A stretch of 64,000 nt of DNA from Escallonia rubra (lineage: Eukaryota > Streptophyta > Magnoliopsida > Escalloniales > Escalloniaceae). A program made the position numbers and the translations under genes. The stretch is taken from NCBI GenBank assembly GCA_033065855.1, contig JAVXUO010001608.1, positions 115,926 through 179,925 of the forward strand, given 5' to 3'. The notes under the pieces were generated by a model that was not told where the DNA came from, did not search any database, and saw nothing but the letters and a program-made list of their open reading frames with translations. Numbering within the stretch: position 1 is the stretch's first letter; every line of letters starts with the position of its first letter. Shown here one piece after another: positions 33,695 through 45,780 of the stretch.

Positions 33695-36600
33695 ATTCCA
33701 CAAGAATGTATAATGCAAGTTGCTCTATAATAAAAAATATTAAATATACAAACATGAATAATCGAATCTAAGACATGTCCAAATCAGATGATGAAGTAAA
33801 ACTTTTGAAAATTTAAGCTAGTAAAGAGTGCGCAGTGCAAATTGTATCGTAATAAAAGACATCATAAAAGGAGATTAAATATGCAAGTAAGAATAATCGA
33901 ACCTAGAACCTAATCAAATCAGAGCATAATAATACAACAGTTCTAAAAACTTAAGCCGTGAATTAAGAGTGCAGTATACGAATTGCACTCTAGTAAAAGG
34001 AATAACATATGATAGTGAGAATAAACGAAGCTAAGACCCAATCAAATCATAGCTCCATTGCTTAAAAAAATTTAAGCTATCAAAGAGAATAATTTTAAGA
34101 ATATATTACGACATGATTGCTCTAAAAACATAACGTGTTAAGGAGATTACTTCCACCATGATTTGGCTTTTATCTTCTAATTATATGTGATTTGAAACCA
34201 CTCGACTAGCAATTTGTCAAGTGCATGCCACGAATAAAGTACTCAATTGACCGAGGATACTTGGGGGTGACGAACATGCATTTGTTGAATAATTAGTAAT
34301 GATCAGGAATAATAATAATCCCTTAAACTATGAGTCTCTCAAAAGGTTTTAGATCGAGGACACTACAAACTTTCACCCATGGCCTTTCACATACAACGGC
34401 TACATGGCTGCTGCTACTTTGCCAAGTTTCTACTGCAGTACATTAACTCTAACACCATTCCTTTTTCCCACATTGTACCTGAAGAGCAACAAACGTATCA
34501 CCGGTTCTCTGTATCAATTGTCCGATCGATTTGGTGAATTTTTTGCACTCAGATGGAAGCTATAGAATCATGATTTGATGGCTTAAAATCAAAGATTTGA
34601 AGCTTCCGGATATGTTTCCGATGGGTGAAAGAGGTTTACGGTCTTGCTTATGGTAATAACGAGCTCAGTCTATTTTTACGTCTTTTATGAGGTTCAAGTA
34701 ACTTATTTATTCGGCCGAAAGATTTACTGAGAGCTTATTCAAGATCATTAATTCGGCATGCTTTGGTCTCACAAGGTTTCCAGCATTGCAGGGTGAGCCG
34801 TCGTTGAGAGACTGTTCCCACACTCCAAACATCTGACCTCATTGCAGTGGAACAATTTTTTCTTTTGCTTCAAAGCTCTTACCTGGTCCACGGCTCTACC
34901 ACAAGATTATGTCTTCCTTAAAAGGGTTAAGCAAATTAGGTACTTATAAGTTTGTAGGCAGAATTTTAAAAAGCCAATCACAAATTCAAGATTCCATGAG
35001 TTCTTTTTAGTCGCGAATCAAGTATGATATGTACTTTTCTAGGTATGCCGGAATAGGTCTAAAGATTAAGTCGCTAAAGAATGTATAATGCAAGTTGCAC
35101 TATAATAAAGGAGGACTAGTTATACAAGCGGGAATATCGAAATCAAGACAATTACCAAACCAAAGCATAATGGAATAATTTCAACAGTTTAAACTGTTAA
35201 AGAGCGCATAATGCAAACTGCATTGTAATAAAGAGAGACCAAATGTGCAAGCAAGATAATCAAACTTAAGACCTTATCAAACCAGAGCATAATGCAATAG
35301 TTCTAGAAGCTAAAGCCGTTAAAGAGTGCAGAATTCAAAAAGGGACTAAATATGCAAGCGAGAATAATCGAGCCTAAGACATTACAAATAAGAACTCTAA
35401 TACTATGTTAAGTTAAAGAGTGCAGAATTTAAGATGCAATATAATAAATAATAGGGACTAAATATGCAAACGAGAGTTATCGAACCTAAGGTTTTACCAA
35501 ATCAGAACTCTAGTCCCATATTAAGTTATTAGTTTCTCTGAAAATTTAAGTCATTAAAGAAAATGATCTTAGCCATATATATCGTGATTGTTCTAAAAAT
35601 TTAAATCGTTAAAGAAATTACTTCCAAAATAAGATACCTCATGCTTTAACAAAAAGTTTTGCTTTATTTCCTAATCAATTTAGGTTAAAACCACTCGCCT
35701 AGCAATTTGTCAACTGTATGCGAAGAATTAAGTACTCAATTGACCGAGGAGATTAGGGGGTGATTAACATGCATTAGTTGCATAGATAGATGGTAATGAT
35801 CAGAAATAATCCCATAAAATATGAATATGTTAAAAGGTTTGGATCATGGACCCTCGTTTAACTACATACTTTCATTAATTTATTTGGGGTTTTCATTAGT
35901 TATTGGACACTTATTACCTATGGCCTTTCACATAGAACGGCTACATGGCTGCTGCTGCTTTGCTAAGTTTCTAGTGCAGTGCATCAACTTAACAGCATTC
36001 CTCTTTCCCACATTGTACCCGGAGAGCAATAAACTTGACACAGGTTCTCTGTATCAATCTGTCTGATCAATTTGGTGAATTTTCTCCTCTCAATTCTTAA
36101 GTTTCCAGATATGTTACAGAGATTCGCGGGCTTGAATACGGCGATAACGAGCTAAATCTATTCACGTCTTCTCTAAAGTTCAAGCAAGTATTTATTTGGC
36201 CAAAAAATTCATTCAGAGCTTTGTCCAAGATCATTCGACATGCTCTGCTGTCACAAGGCTCCCACCATTGCGCGCGGGGGTGGAGGTGGGGGAAGCTGTT
36301 GTGGAACACCTTTTTCTTTTGCTTCAAAGCTATAAATGGTCCACGACTCTACCACTTGGTATGGTAGTGCCTCCACCAAAATGGCTGTTCAAAGTAGCTA
36401 TTTATAAAATTTATGAACAGTGCCTTAATTATAAGGCCAAACGCAATATTATTTCACATACCGATGCAGGATGTTATAATCTTCCTTGTCTTTATACCTT
36501 CACAATCCCACATAATCCAAAATATTCTTATATGGTCATTGTTGGATAATACCAGTAGCCCAACCTGTTGGATAATATTTTGCAGCCCAACTAGATCAGC

Positions 36601-36810
36601 TAGATTTGTGTCTTCCTCGTGCTTCAACCTTTGGCAACTCGACTAGATAGTCCAGTTCAAGCTTCTGAAAGTCGACTCTGATACTATTTGTAACGACCCG
36701 ACACACGACTCCACCACAGAAGAATGTCTCCCTAAAAAAGGTTAGCCAAAATAGATACATATGAGTTCATGCACAGAATCTTGCAAATTCAATCACAAAT
36801 TATCCCATGC
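33695..36810 (+). repeat. Direct segmental duplication (two blocks of ~1.3-1.7 kb)
   Basis: Block A (about 33695-35010) and block B (about 35070-36810) share the same order of landmarks. First come about 120-bp repeats beginning AGAATGTATAATGCAAGTTG (near 33703, 33823, 33963 in A; 35080, 35200, 35325, 35425 in B). Then TAGCAATTTGTCAA followed by GTACTCAATTGACCGAGGA, then GGCCTTTCACATA.AACGGCT and TACATGGCTGCTGCT, then a GGTCCACG.CTCTACCAC block, then GGTTAAGCAAAT/GGTTAGCCAAAA. B has about 350 extra bases near 36357-36704. The duplicated DNA looks like non-coding retroelement sequence; no gene is recognised. Confidence 0.75.
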
Positions 36811-36815
36811 CCTAT
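36675..36815 (-). mobile_element. Gypsy-type LTR edge with primer-binding-site remnant
   Basis: On the minus strand the sequence reads GGGTCGTTACA, three bases, then TAGTATCAGAGTC, close to the LTR end plus tRNA-Met primer site (TGGTATCAGAGC) of many plant LTR elements. The LTR side lies to the right from 36691. The other end and any internal genes were not found. Confidence 0.5.
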
Positions 36816-37650
36816 GGTGAAAATCATAATAATCAACTAATTTATGTGGATAAAATCCTCATCACAAATTAGAAAAAGAACTGTGTATGGTGTTAAAACT
36901 TGTGACAAGTTTGAAACTGAGCTCGAACCCTTTTGAATTGCCAAGATAAGGTTTCCATTTGCAGCAGGTAAAATAAGCTAAATACAGGCTAGACATAAGA
37001 CTTGGACTGCTAAAAAATATATGTATATATATTTGTCTGTCTTAATTAATGAAGCAACCTTTGCAAAGAAATGTGCGACACACACGTCGCCACATGTGAT
37101 CTCCGGTGGCTGTCAAATAAATATATGTATGTATTTGTTTCTCAAAACTGCCAAGAGAATTAACACAGCAAAAACTGCAGGAGGGGCATTTATGTCACTG
37201 TGGAAGCTGTTACAGGTACGCCTCACCATTTTAATAAGGGGATGGTCTGATAAGGACCGTTTGGTAACTTTGGTATAAGGACTTGGGCAGAGCAGTTAGT
37301 GGGTCTTCTCACTTCTGTTTGAAGTCCCTTCCCTGCAAAGTGTGGTGTGTGAGAGAGAGAGAGACAGAGAGAATCCAGAGCGAGAAAGTTTGTAGAGAGG
37401 GAAAGCAGAACATAGCATAGGATAAAGGAAGGAACAAATCAGACATAAAACCAAGGCACCTTCTTGTTATCTCTCCCTATCTTCCTCAATTTTAGTGCTC
37501 ACTTTCAAACTTTCCGAGTTGCTTCTGTTGCTAAATTCTGAGTTCTTGGGCGTTGTTTGCTAGTGGGTGTCTTTGATTTGGTTCATTTTCAACGTATTGC
37601 ATTTTGGGCTTTTCTTGTTTAAGCTAGATAGAGGTAAATAGCATAGAATT
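36816..37650 (+). promoter_or_regulatory. Upstream region and leader of the galactosyltransferase gene
   Basis: Contains the presumed promoter and 5' UTR; no TATA box is obvious. A GA-repeat (37338-37375, GTGAGAGAGAGAGAGACAGA) sits about 280 nt before the start codon, followed by purine-rich leader-like sequence. GA repeats are frequent in plant 5' UTRs and can bind BPC/GAGA factors. Confidence 0.45.
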
Positions 37651-40600
37651 ATGTCTATAAAGAGCAGAGGGGAGCAACCTGCAAGAAGTCTTGTATCTAA
37701 GAAATGGACCATCTTGCTTTGTCTTGGCAGCTTTTGTGCTGGATTGCTCTTCACCAATAGGTATGTCTCGGTTAAAGATTGCTTCCTTGGTTGAAATTAC
37801 CTCTTTTTACTTCCTTTTGATGTCACATACTGGTGGATTTTTTATTCATTGCTCCATCAGGCCCTGTTGAATATGTGTTTGAGTTAGTTTGTAACTCACT
37901 GTAGCTCCGTTGGAGAATAATTTGCTGTTTCTTTTTCACTCTGAGGATCCATATTGTAACTTGTTTTTGTTGTTTTATCTTATATGAATATCCGAAGATT
38001 TGTGTACTTTGGTGAGTTCGGAAGCAATCATGTTGGTACTCTAGCTTTTTGTAATTTGTTTGACTAGTGATGGTGCTCTGCGTTCCGTCTTCTTATGTCT
38101 TATGGCTTCGAGGTATTCTTTTGTCAGTGTAAGGTACTTTTTCTTGTGCCTTCAGGATTAGGAAATGGCTCATTCATCGGTCTAGAATTGACAGATCTAA
38201 GTTGGGAATTCTTGTATTTCATGTACACCATTTGATATATTCTTCCTCTTTGACGCTTGAATTTGGCAACTGATGGCAACAATTCTGCTTCGGGCTATAT
38301 TTGCCGGAACAGTAACAGTGAAAATGGCGATCTTCTTATGTCATTTTTCTTTTAATTTGCAGAATATGAGCAACTAAGTGGTTGAACGTCATATTGTGGA
38401 CCATGAAAAACAATGGCCACACTTTGGACAATTAAAATCCTGCATCCTGCTTTTTCTACCAATATAACCATTAATGATCCGCGAGGCCACTGCTGGCATA
38501 TGTCCTCATAATTTCTGGTAGCTTTTACTTTGAGTCTGATTATAGGTAACTGCCACCTAACAGAAGTTCATAAAAGCCTTCCTTCAAATTTCTATGCCAG
38601 TGGATTATGAATTTATCTAGAGCTGCTATTTGATGTTGTTAATCATTCTACATAATTTGGGTGTCTTGGTTGCAATATTTGCTTTGAGTTTGTCGATTGA
38701 TTTTAAAATGTTGTAGTGTGATAGTATGAGAAATTGCTGAACTGATTGTTGAGACTTGTAATATTTAAAAAAATATTGGTGACAGAATGTGGACGGTACC
38801 TGAATCTAGAGGTATTACAAGACCAACTGCAGCAGAGGCTGGAAGACTGAAGTTAGTTTCAGAAGGTTGTGATCCAAAAGTGGTGTGTACTCCATCTTCT
38901 TACTGAAATACGTGTGATTTATGAAAGAGACATTGTGTATTCAAGTTCTTTAGTAGAGTTGGCTTTTTTGCAATCTCATTGCATTGCTCCCACTAGTTGC
39001 ATATGAAGGACGTGAAGCGTGAATCTGGCGACATTTTTGGGGAAGTTTCAAAGACTCATCTAGCTATACAGTAAGTTTTGCTTTCTCTGTTGACACATTC
39101 AATTACACGTTCTTACGATATTTCTTGAAAATTGATTACTTTACTGTGGGTCTTCTTATAACATGATGGATATAGGACATTGGATAAAACTATTTCAAAT
39201 TTAGAGATGGAATTAGCTGCTGCAAAAGCGGCACATGAGTCTATTCAAAGTGGCTCTCCTCTATCAGAAGACATGAAAAAGAGTGACTATACTGGAAAGA
39301 AGAAATGTTTTATGGTTATAGGAATTAATACTGCTTTTAGCAGCCGAAAAAGAAGAGATTCAGTTCGCAATACATGGATGCCACAAGGTTCAAAGCGATC
39401 CCCTTCTCTATCTTATGCTGTTCAAGTTGCGTAGATCTAACTGACATCTTGTTATAATTTCTTCTAAACCATGAAAATAGGTGAAAAAAGAAGGAAGTTG
39501 GAGGAAGAGAAGGGTGTCATTATTCGCTTTGTCATTGGTCACAGGTGGGGATCAATTTTTCTTGAAATGATTATGTTGATGAATATACCTTTTTCTAAAT
39601 TCATGCTTGATTATCTCTGTATGTAGTAGTGTGCATATGTAATTATTAAATGTAGTAAGGATACATAAATTAGTTTGGTCAACTCTTTACCTCAATTCTG
39701 GTTTGTCAAGTTTATCCGATTGGAGCTTTACTGCAACTGTGGCTTATCTTTCATAAATTTGTTTCATACTGACAAAAATCTCAACCGTCTACACTCTAGA
39801 GCCTATATAGCTATGCGTTGAAGTCATGATATTTTAGTTCTGATCATCTTTAAATCACATTATTCTCTAGTGTATTTTAGCTATTGGCCCTGCGAGCTCA
39901 ATAGAGCTTCGGTTGGTCTTACTCGTTTAATAAATCTCAGCAAAGAGTCTCTTTGGTACTGTGGATGGAGTACTTACAGCTACTTTTCAATTAATATGCT
40001 GACTCAGCTTTAAAATATCTTAAATATGTGCCCATTCCTCAAGTGTCCATCGATTTAGTTACAGTTGTGGACATAAGTTTAAGCATTGTTATCCGTGTGT
40101 GTTCTAGCTCAAATCATGAGACTTAAACTGCGGATATACTTCTGCTAGTTGACGTAGTCAGTGTAATCATTTATTTTCTCTTTCTAGTGCCACATTAGGA
40201 GGTATACTGGACAGAGCTGTTGGAGCAGAGGACAGAAAGCACGGAGATATCTTGAGGCTGGTGATACTTTGTATCTTGTCTTCTAGCTACATTTTCTCTT
40301 TATTCTATACCATTTTCCCTTCTAGTTTCCGTCACTTTGAATCAAAAGCTTACATTATTGTTTCACTATGTATGAGCAGGATCACGTGGAGGGATATCTT
40401 GAGTTATCTGCCAAGACAAAGACATATTTTGCTACAGCTGTTGCTACGTGGGACGCAGAATTCTATATCAAGGTTGATGATGATGTACACGTAAATATAG
40501 GTGAGCAAATGTTTTCCTGCAGGAGTATTCTTTTCCCATTTTGATCGATACTTTCATTTCATCTGCATTTCCTCATCGAGAATATGAGGATGTCGAAGAT

Positions 40601-42694
40601 CTCAGAAGCTGGTGGTCGGACACGAATAATTTATTTAACCTTGTAAACAATCACTCAACAGAAAATTTGCATTTCCGACTTATTGTTAAATATCTCTTGC
40701 AGCTACACTAGGAGAAACTTTAGCAAGACACAGGAAAAAACCACGAGTCTATGTTGGATGCATGAAATCTGGCCCCGTCCTTGCTCAGAAGTAAGCCAAT
40801 TTCCTTAAAAATGTACTAGATAGGCTGAATGTTGGAACCCTTTTTAGCCTCTAATTTCTAACTTGTATGTTTCGTGGAACAGGGGAGTGAGATACCATGA
40901 ACCTGAGTATTGGAAATTTGGAGAGGCAGGAAACAAGTATTTCCGTCATGCTACAGGACAACTATATGCACTTTCAAAAGATTTGGCTTCTTATATCTCA
41001 GTAAACCAGTAAGTCCTACTCTTATTTTTGAGGTTGGAAAACTGGGCAAAAACTCTTAATCTAGATTTAGTAGCTTTTGTGTCTTTTGCGCATGACAGTT
41101 ATTATGTCAAAAAACTATCTCAGGCATGTACTCCACAAGTATGCTAACGAAGATGTTTCTTTGGGATCTTGGTTCATTGGGCTTGATGTGGAGCACATTG
41201 ACGACCGGCGGCTGTGTTGTGGAACACCACCTGGTAAATCATTAGTTTCAGTTTTTAGTTTATTACAAGAATTTATTTTGTCCCCTTTTCCTTATGTTTC
41301 TTGATTGGGCGGGGGGAGAAACTCTGGGCGGGGGGAAGGGGATGGTCTTATTAATGAACTTTGGAAAGGTACACATTTTAATTCAAAATGCCTCAAATTC
41401 CTTATTCTCTCTCCCCCCTCTCCCTCTTACCCTTCCTCGCCTTCCATCCTTTTCGAGAAGCAAGAAAGAAGGAGAAGGCTTTTGAACAATGTACCGAGGG
41501 AAGTAAGTCGAAGGACCATCTATAATCCCTTATATGGTAGCCCTTCAAAACCAAATTAGAGCAATTTATCCACATAGTAGTATTAGTGTTATACTATTAT
41601 ATCCTGTACCAAAAAAAGGTACTAGTCTTCTAACCCACTATTTGTGCCATTTTAAGATACTGCAAACCACTTTCATTTGTGTAACGGAGTATCTCTTTGA
41701 GTTGCTCACCATACTGTCATTTACTGTAATGTACCACACACATACGCAGACGTAAGTAATTACTACCCCGTTGTCACAAACTTCCCGGAAAATGTAACCG
41801 CTTCTCATGTTGAAAATGATGTGTTATGACTTGCCTGCGAACAGGCAGTCTTCTACTTATTATGTGGTCTAGAAATGCATTTGCATGTACCTGTTGTTTA
41901 CATAATACGATAAAGAATGACGTTCAAATCCTGGCTCCGACCCTTATCAAATAACTTCATGAACTGTTGATATGATAGTTTAGCAGTATTGTGGGAGGGG
42001 TTCAAACATCATGCACAAGCAAAGCCCTTGCCATGTTTAACCTTCCCAAAACACCCTATCCAGAAGTTAGAATTAACTGAATGGATAATGCAGTGTTATG
42101 GCTACTTTTCCCGAAGGTGGGAGTAAACTTATCTTAGCCTGGAAAGGTAGAGGTATGGCCCATAGGGAAGAAGGATCACCCAATCATGTAAAAGTTTTCT
42201 ATGGATGATTCCCATGTGGGACATTAATACACTCCTTTATTGCATTGACAACTACACTACTGACCATCGTGTAGTGGCTGATATCTTGACTTTGCATTTC
42301 CTAGAGAAGACCCCCTTTTTTAACACGCATCGCATTCTACAAGTGGGTTTCCAACTTCACCAGGGTATCTTTAATGTGTTGGGATTGCGACTACATGGTG
42401 GTGATGGCACAAAGATTGGCATTTTCCGCTCAAGTTGCTATGGGCCCATAGGGAGAAGAGAGAACCCTTAACCAGCAAATTTCCACTATTGAATAGCAAA
42501 TATGAGGACAAATTTGTATCTGTTTAACAAAGCTCGTTGCTGCAGATTGTGAATGGAAGGCTCAGGCGGGCAACATTTGTGTTGCTTCGTTTGACTGGAC
42601 GTGCAGTGGGATTTGCCGTTCTGTTGACCGGATCAAGGAGGTCCATCGGCGGTGCGGAGAAGGTGAGAATGCCGTGTGGACCGCTGCTTTTTGA
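37651..42694 (+). CDS. Probable beta-1,3-galactosyltransferase (GT31, B3GALT2-like)
   Basis: Golgi type II membrane enzyme that should transfer galactose from UDP-Gal in beta-1,3 linkage to glycoprotein or arabinogalactan glycans. Eleven GT..AG exons: 37651-37760, 38786-38882, 38997-39070, 39176-39387, 39481-39544, 40188-40260, 40380-40500, 40703-40790, 40883-41008, 41124-41233, 42546-42694; 1224 nt, 407 aa plus TGA, phases agree throughout. [19 protein letters not shown] precedes a membrane anchor (residues ~19-36, [14 protein letters not shown]). The DUF4094 stem follows (to ~110, with [18 protein letters not shown]). The catalytic domain has [18 protein letters not shown], the metal-binding KVDDDVHV (DDD 243-245) and [11 protein letters not shown] (331-333). 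The C-terminus is [17 protein letters not shown] then [11 protein letters not shown]. It appears complete. Closest in style to Arabidopsis B3GALT2/4-type proteins. Confidence 0.95.
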
Positions 42695-44895
42695 GTAATG
42701 ACCTCCAATTCTTCCAACCTCAGGAAGGACGAGAAGGTTGAAAATTCATGCCTACTTTTTTGTCATTTGAGAGTAAAGAATAGGTGCAATTGCTACACGA
42801 AGGGGAGAAAGAGATAAAAAGGGAGGCCCCCCCGGTTTGGGGGCCTGGGGGGTATTAATGAAGAGAGGTACTGCTGTGAAATGTTCTCCATTTTAGTGAA
42901 GGAGATGACTGCCAAAGCAGTCCGAAACATAAGCAAGCGGCCTCATTACGCTTTTTTTACTGCTTGAAGGAGGCAAAATGTAAGCCACGCTGATATCTGA
43001 GCTAATATTTACTAAAAGAATTCTTAGTGCTTTCCCCTGCCCTCTTCAGTTGTGTGCCACTTAGTTGTTTCCAGGTTACATGTTGATGAAGCTGCCGTTT
43101 GTTAGGCTGGCTTTAGGAGAGAATTGCAGGATAAACATACAAAATGAACATTTGAAACACTGGCATATAATCCGCTAATTTACTTGCTAAGCTTTGCCAG
43201 TACTAAATGCAGCCATGATACCAGAATGAAGCTGGAGTTCCGAATCAATTTGTAGAGACCTAAGGAAATCAGCAAGACTAGTAACACCCCTGCCCACCCC
43301 CGGCTGAACACCCCACATGTCTTGTGTTGGTTGAAACCCAATCAATGAGAAACACGAGAAGCTTGGGGAACTACGCAGTCTCAAACATAGCGTTAGGAAT
43401 ACGCAAGGGGATCCCCAAAACACTGGAGCGGGAAGAATAGAAGTCAAGACAACGTTAAATTAACTGAGACCATATTCTCCTTTTCATGTTTTAGGCAAAC
43501 CTATTATCAAAATGGAAAACAAAAATCTGGCAATGTAATTGTGCAAACCCTAACATCTTCGCAATAACGGGGTGTTGATGTGGCAATTGGACTCTCTTTC
43601 CACTATGCAACAAAGAGATTTGATTCAAGAATAACTATTTCATGGAATACAAATCAATGTCCTAAGAAGTGAAGCCATTTTCACAGTTAAAGAGTTGCAA
43701 TCAGCAGGTATGTCCTCCTCACAGATTCAGATGGTTGGTGGGCGATACTGAATGGGGTTACCCAGTCACTAGTCTTGTGGAAACTAGAGGATTAAGCGTT
43801 ACTCTATATTGATATGCTCTTCTGGAATATATCGAAATTTCAACTTGGAAGCACCAAATTTCTTTGTGGGTCGGTTAGGTTGTCCGGAGCAACTGCAGGC
43901 TGGTTAGGTACATCAACCTGTTCCCCTGTAAGTCCCTTTCAGAACCTCGCTTCCAAGGACTAATCGGTGCTCTTAATTTTTCAATCACTTGTGTTTTTTA
44001 AGTTATGAAATGGCAACACAAACAAGAGTGTAACACACACCTCATCTCATTAAAAGCTTAGAAAATAAAAAATCTTACCGTTAACATATTTTTTAGCGAT
44101 AAATGAAACGTGAAAGAACGAAAAAAAAGAGTGCAGAAATATGGAACTACTCATGACTATGGTCTTGGGAATATGCACAACAGAGCAAGAAGACAATGGT
44201 TGGGCTCAATTTTTGGTAGGTATCCAATCATGTGTTGTGGCTTCCAGTCTTTCACCTGTGACAATGTATGTTCCCCTCCGCCACGATGTTCTGAATGAAA
44301 TGTCTGGAGGAGAGAATAGAGCCCTGCAATATGATTGAGACCGTAGTGTTGTGCATCTTCCCAACTCAGCTTTACCAGGCACAACTTATAACTTGAATTA
44401 AAAGAATGATGATTATGACTATAGATATAAGCTCAAATTATACTACCTTCGACCATGTTGATCGTTAGCTCTCCTTTTTATTAAGCTCAATTGCAGAGTT
44501 CGAATCAATCACAAACTATTAGAAGTGTAACGTCACTCTGGTTGTAACAATTATTATTAGCCATTAGACAAGATTAAAGATTTTTCCTTTGTATCATCGA
44601 GAATTAACCAATCCGGTTTTTAGCAAATAATGTACATTGACGCATCGGGCCATACAGGAAAATTCTTGCATAGTATTTGTAACTCTCGTTTCCACAAGAA
44701 ATCAGTGCTATTGATCTGCGTTTCTCTGTCAAGATATACCACAAAATTAGATAGTTAAATTGCAACTTCAGCTAGGACGAAAGAAGCAGGGTGACAGGGC
44801 TGAAGAGTGAAGAGGGGGTATTAATTTTAGGGCCAGACATGTTCTCATCAGGCTCTTACTCAATATGTCCTCGGCGAAGTCTTTTTAGTCACAGA
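42695..44895. other. Galactosyltransferase 3' UTR and intergenic DNA
   Basis: No gene or element with clear ends was recognised. Open frames (e.g. 43187-43447 minus, 44110-44338 plus) are short and motif-free. Confidence 0.45.
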
Positions 44896-45563
44896 GTTAG
44901 GGTTCGTTTGACAAATTTTTGTTTTGGTTTTCAGTTTTTAAAGAGCTGTTTTTTAAAGAGCAGCTTAATTTTTTTTTTTTTATAAAAACAAGTGAGTGTT
45001 TGATATCCCCTTTTTTTTTTTGGTGTTTGGTAACCCTTTTTATTTTGACTTTTTTTTTTTGGTGGTTTGCGGTGGCGGTGGTGGGATGTAGCGGTGGTGG
45101 CCAGTGGTGGTGGTGGTGGCCGGCGGCCGGAGGTGGCTGTCGGCGGCCAGAGGTGGCTGCCGGTGGTCGCCGGCGGCCGGAGGTGGCTGCCGGTGGTCGC
45201 CGGCGGCCAGAGGTGGCAGCCGGCAGTCTTCGACGGTGGTCACCGGCGGCCGGTAGTCTCCGGCGGCCGGAGGTGGTCGCCGGCGGCCGAAGGTGGCTGC
45301 CGGCAGTCTCCGGCGGTGGTCGTCGGCGACCGGCGGTGGTCGCCTGAGGTGGCTGCCGGCGGTGGGAGGTGGTGGTGGTGGTCGAAGAAAAAAAAACCAA
45401 AAGTGAAAAAAAAAAACCAGTTTCTGGAGTTTTTTTTTTACTCTTCAGTTTAAAAACTGGTTTTTAAAATTGAAAAAAAAATGGTTACCAAACGCTCCTT
45501 TTTTTTTCAGTTTTTAAAAACTGAAAAAAACAAAGAGGAATTTTTTTTTTTCAAACCTAGTCT
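44896..45563. mobile_element. TIR element filled with a GC-rich minisatellite
   Basis: Left end TTAGGGTTCGTTTGAC with TTTTCAGTTTTTAAAGAGCTG and GTGTTTGGTAACC; reverse complement of the right end CTAGGTTTGAAAAA with TTTTCAGTTTTTAAAAACTG and GCGTTTGGTAACC, in the same order. These are about 140-bp diverged terminal inverted repeats with T-rich tracts. Between them lies only the minisatellite. No clear target duplication; superfamily unassigned (the outer TAGGGTTCGTTTG end occurs in hAT- and Mutator-like elements). Confidence 0.6.
45085..45375 (+). repeat. ~27-30 bp GC-rich minisatellite (GGTGGCTGCCGG..)
   Basis: About ten degenerate units built from GGTGGCTGCCGG, TGGTCGCCGGCGGCC and GGAGGTGGCTG. 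It is open in several frames on both strands (Pro/Arg/Ala-rich on minus), which is a composition effect. Confidence 0.9.
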
Positions 45564-45604
45564 TAAAAGACTAGTCTCTGGCCACTAGAAGATCAAAGAC
45601 AACT

Positions 45605-45780
45605 CTGGTATCATTAGTCTCATGAGGTTTCTGCTGCCGAATGCACTGCCGACATGCAGGGTATGAGCCTGATCAATTGTCTCATGAGGTTTCTGCTGCC
45701 GACATGCCGTGTATCATTAGTCTCATGAGGTTTCTGCTGTCGACATGCATTGCCGACATGCAGTGTATGAACATGATAAA
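45605..45780 (+). repeat. ~55-bp tandem repeat, three units
   Basis: TCTCATGAGGTTTCTGCTG occurs at about 45619, 45679 and 45721, each followed by CCGACATGC-like sequence; GTATCATTAGTCTCATGAGG and GTATGA.C.TGAT alternate between units. Units differ by partial internal duplications. Confidence 0.85.

Noticed and set aside
36196-36549. 117-codon plus frame in the duplicated block
   Set aside because: The matching part of the other block is not open in the same way, so it is not conserved coding.
42205-42471. 88-codon frame inside galactosyltransferase intron 10
   Set aside because: Intron sequence between well-defined splice sites; no motif.
44897-45453. Pro/Arg-rich 167-codon minus frame and Gly/Val-rich plus frames
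   Set aside because: Pure minisatellite translation bounded by poly-T tracts.
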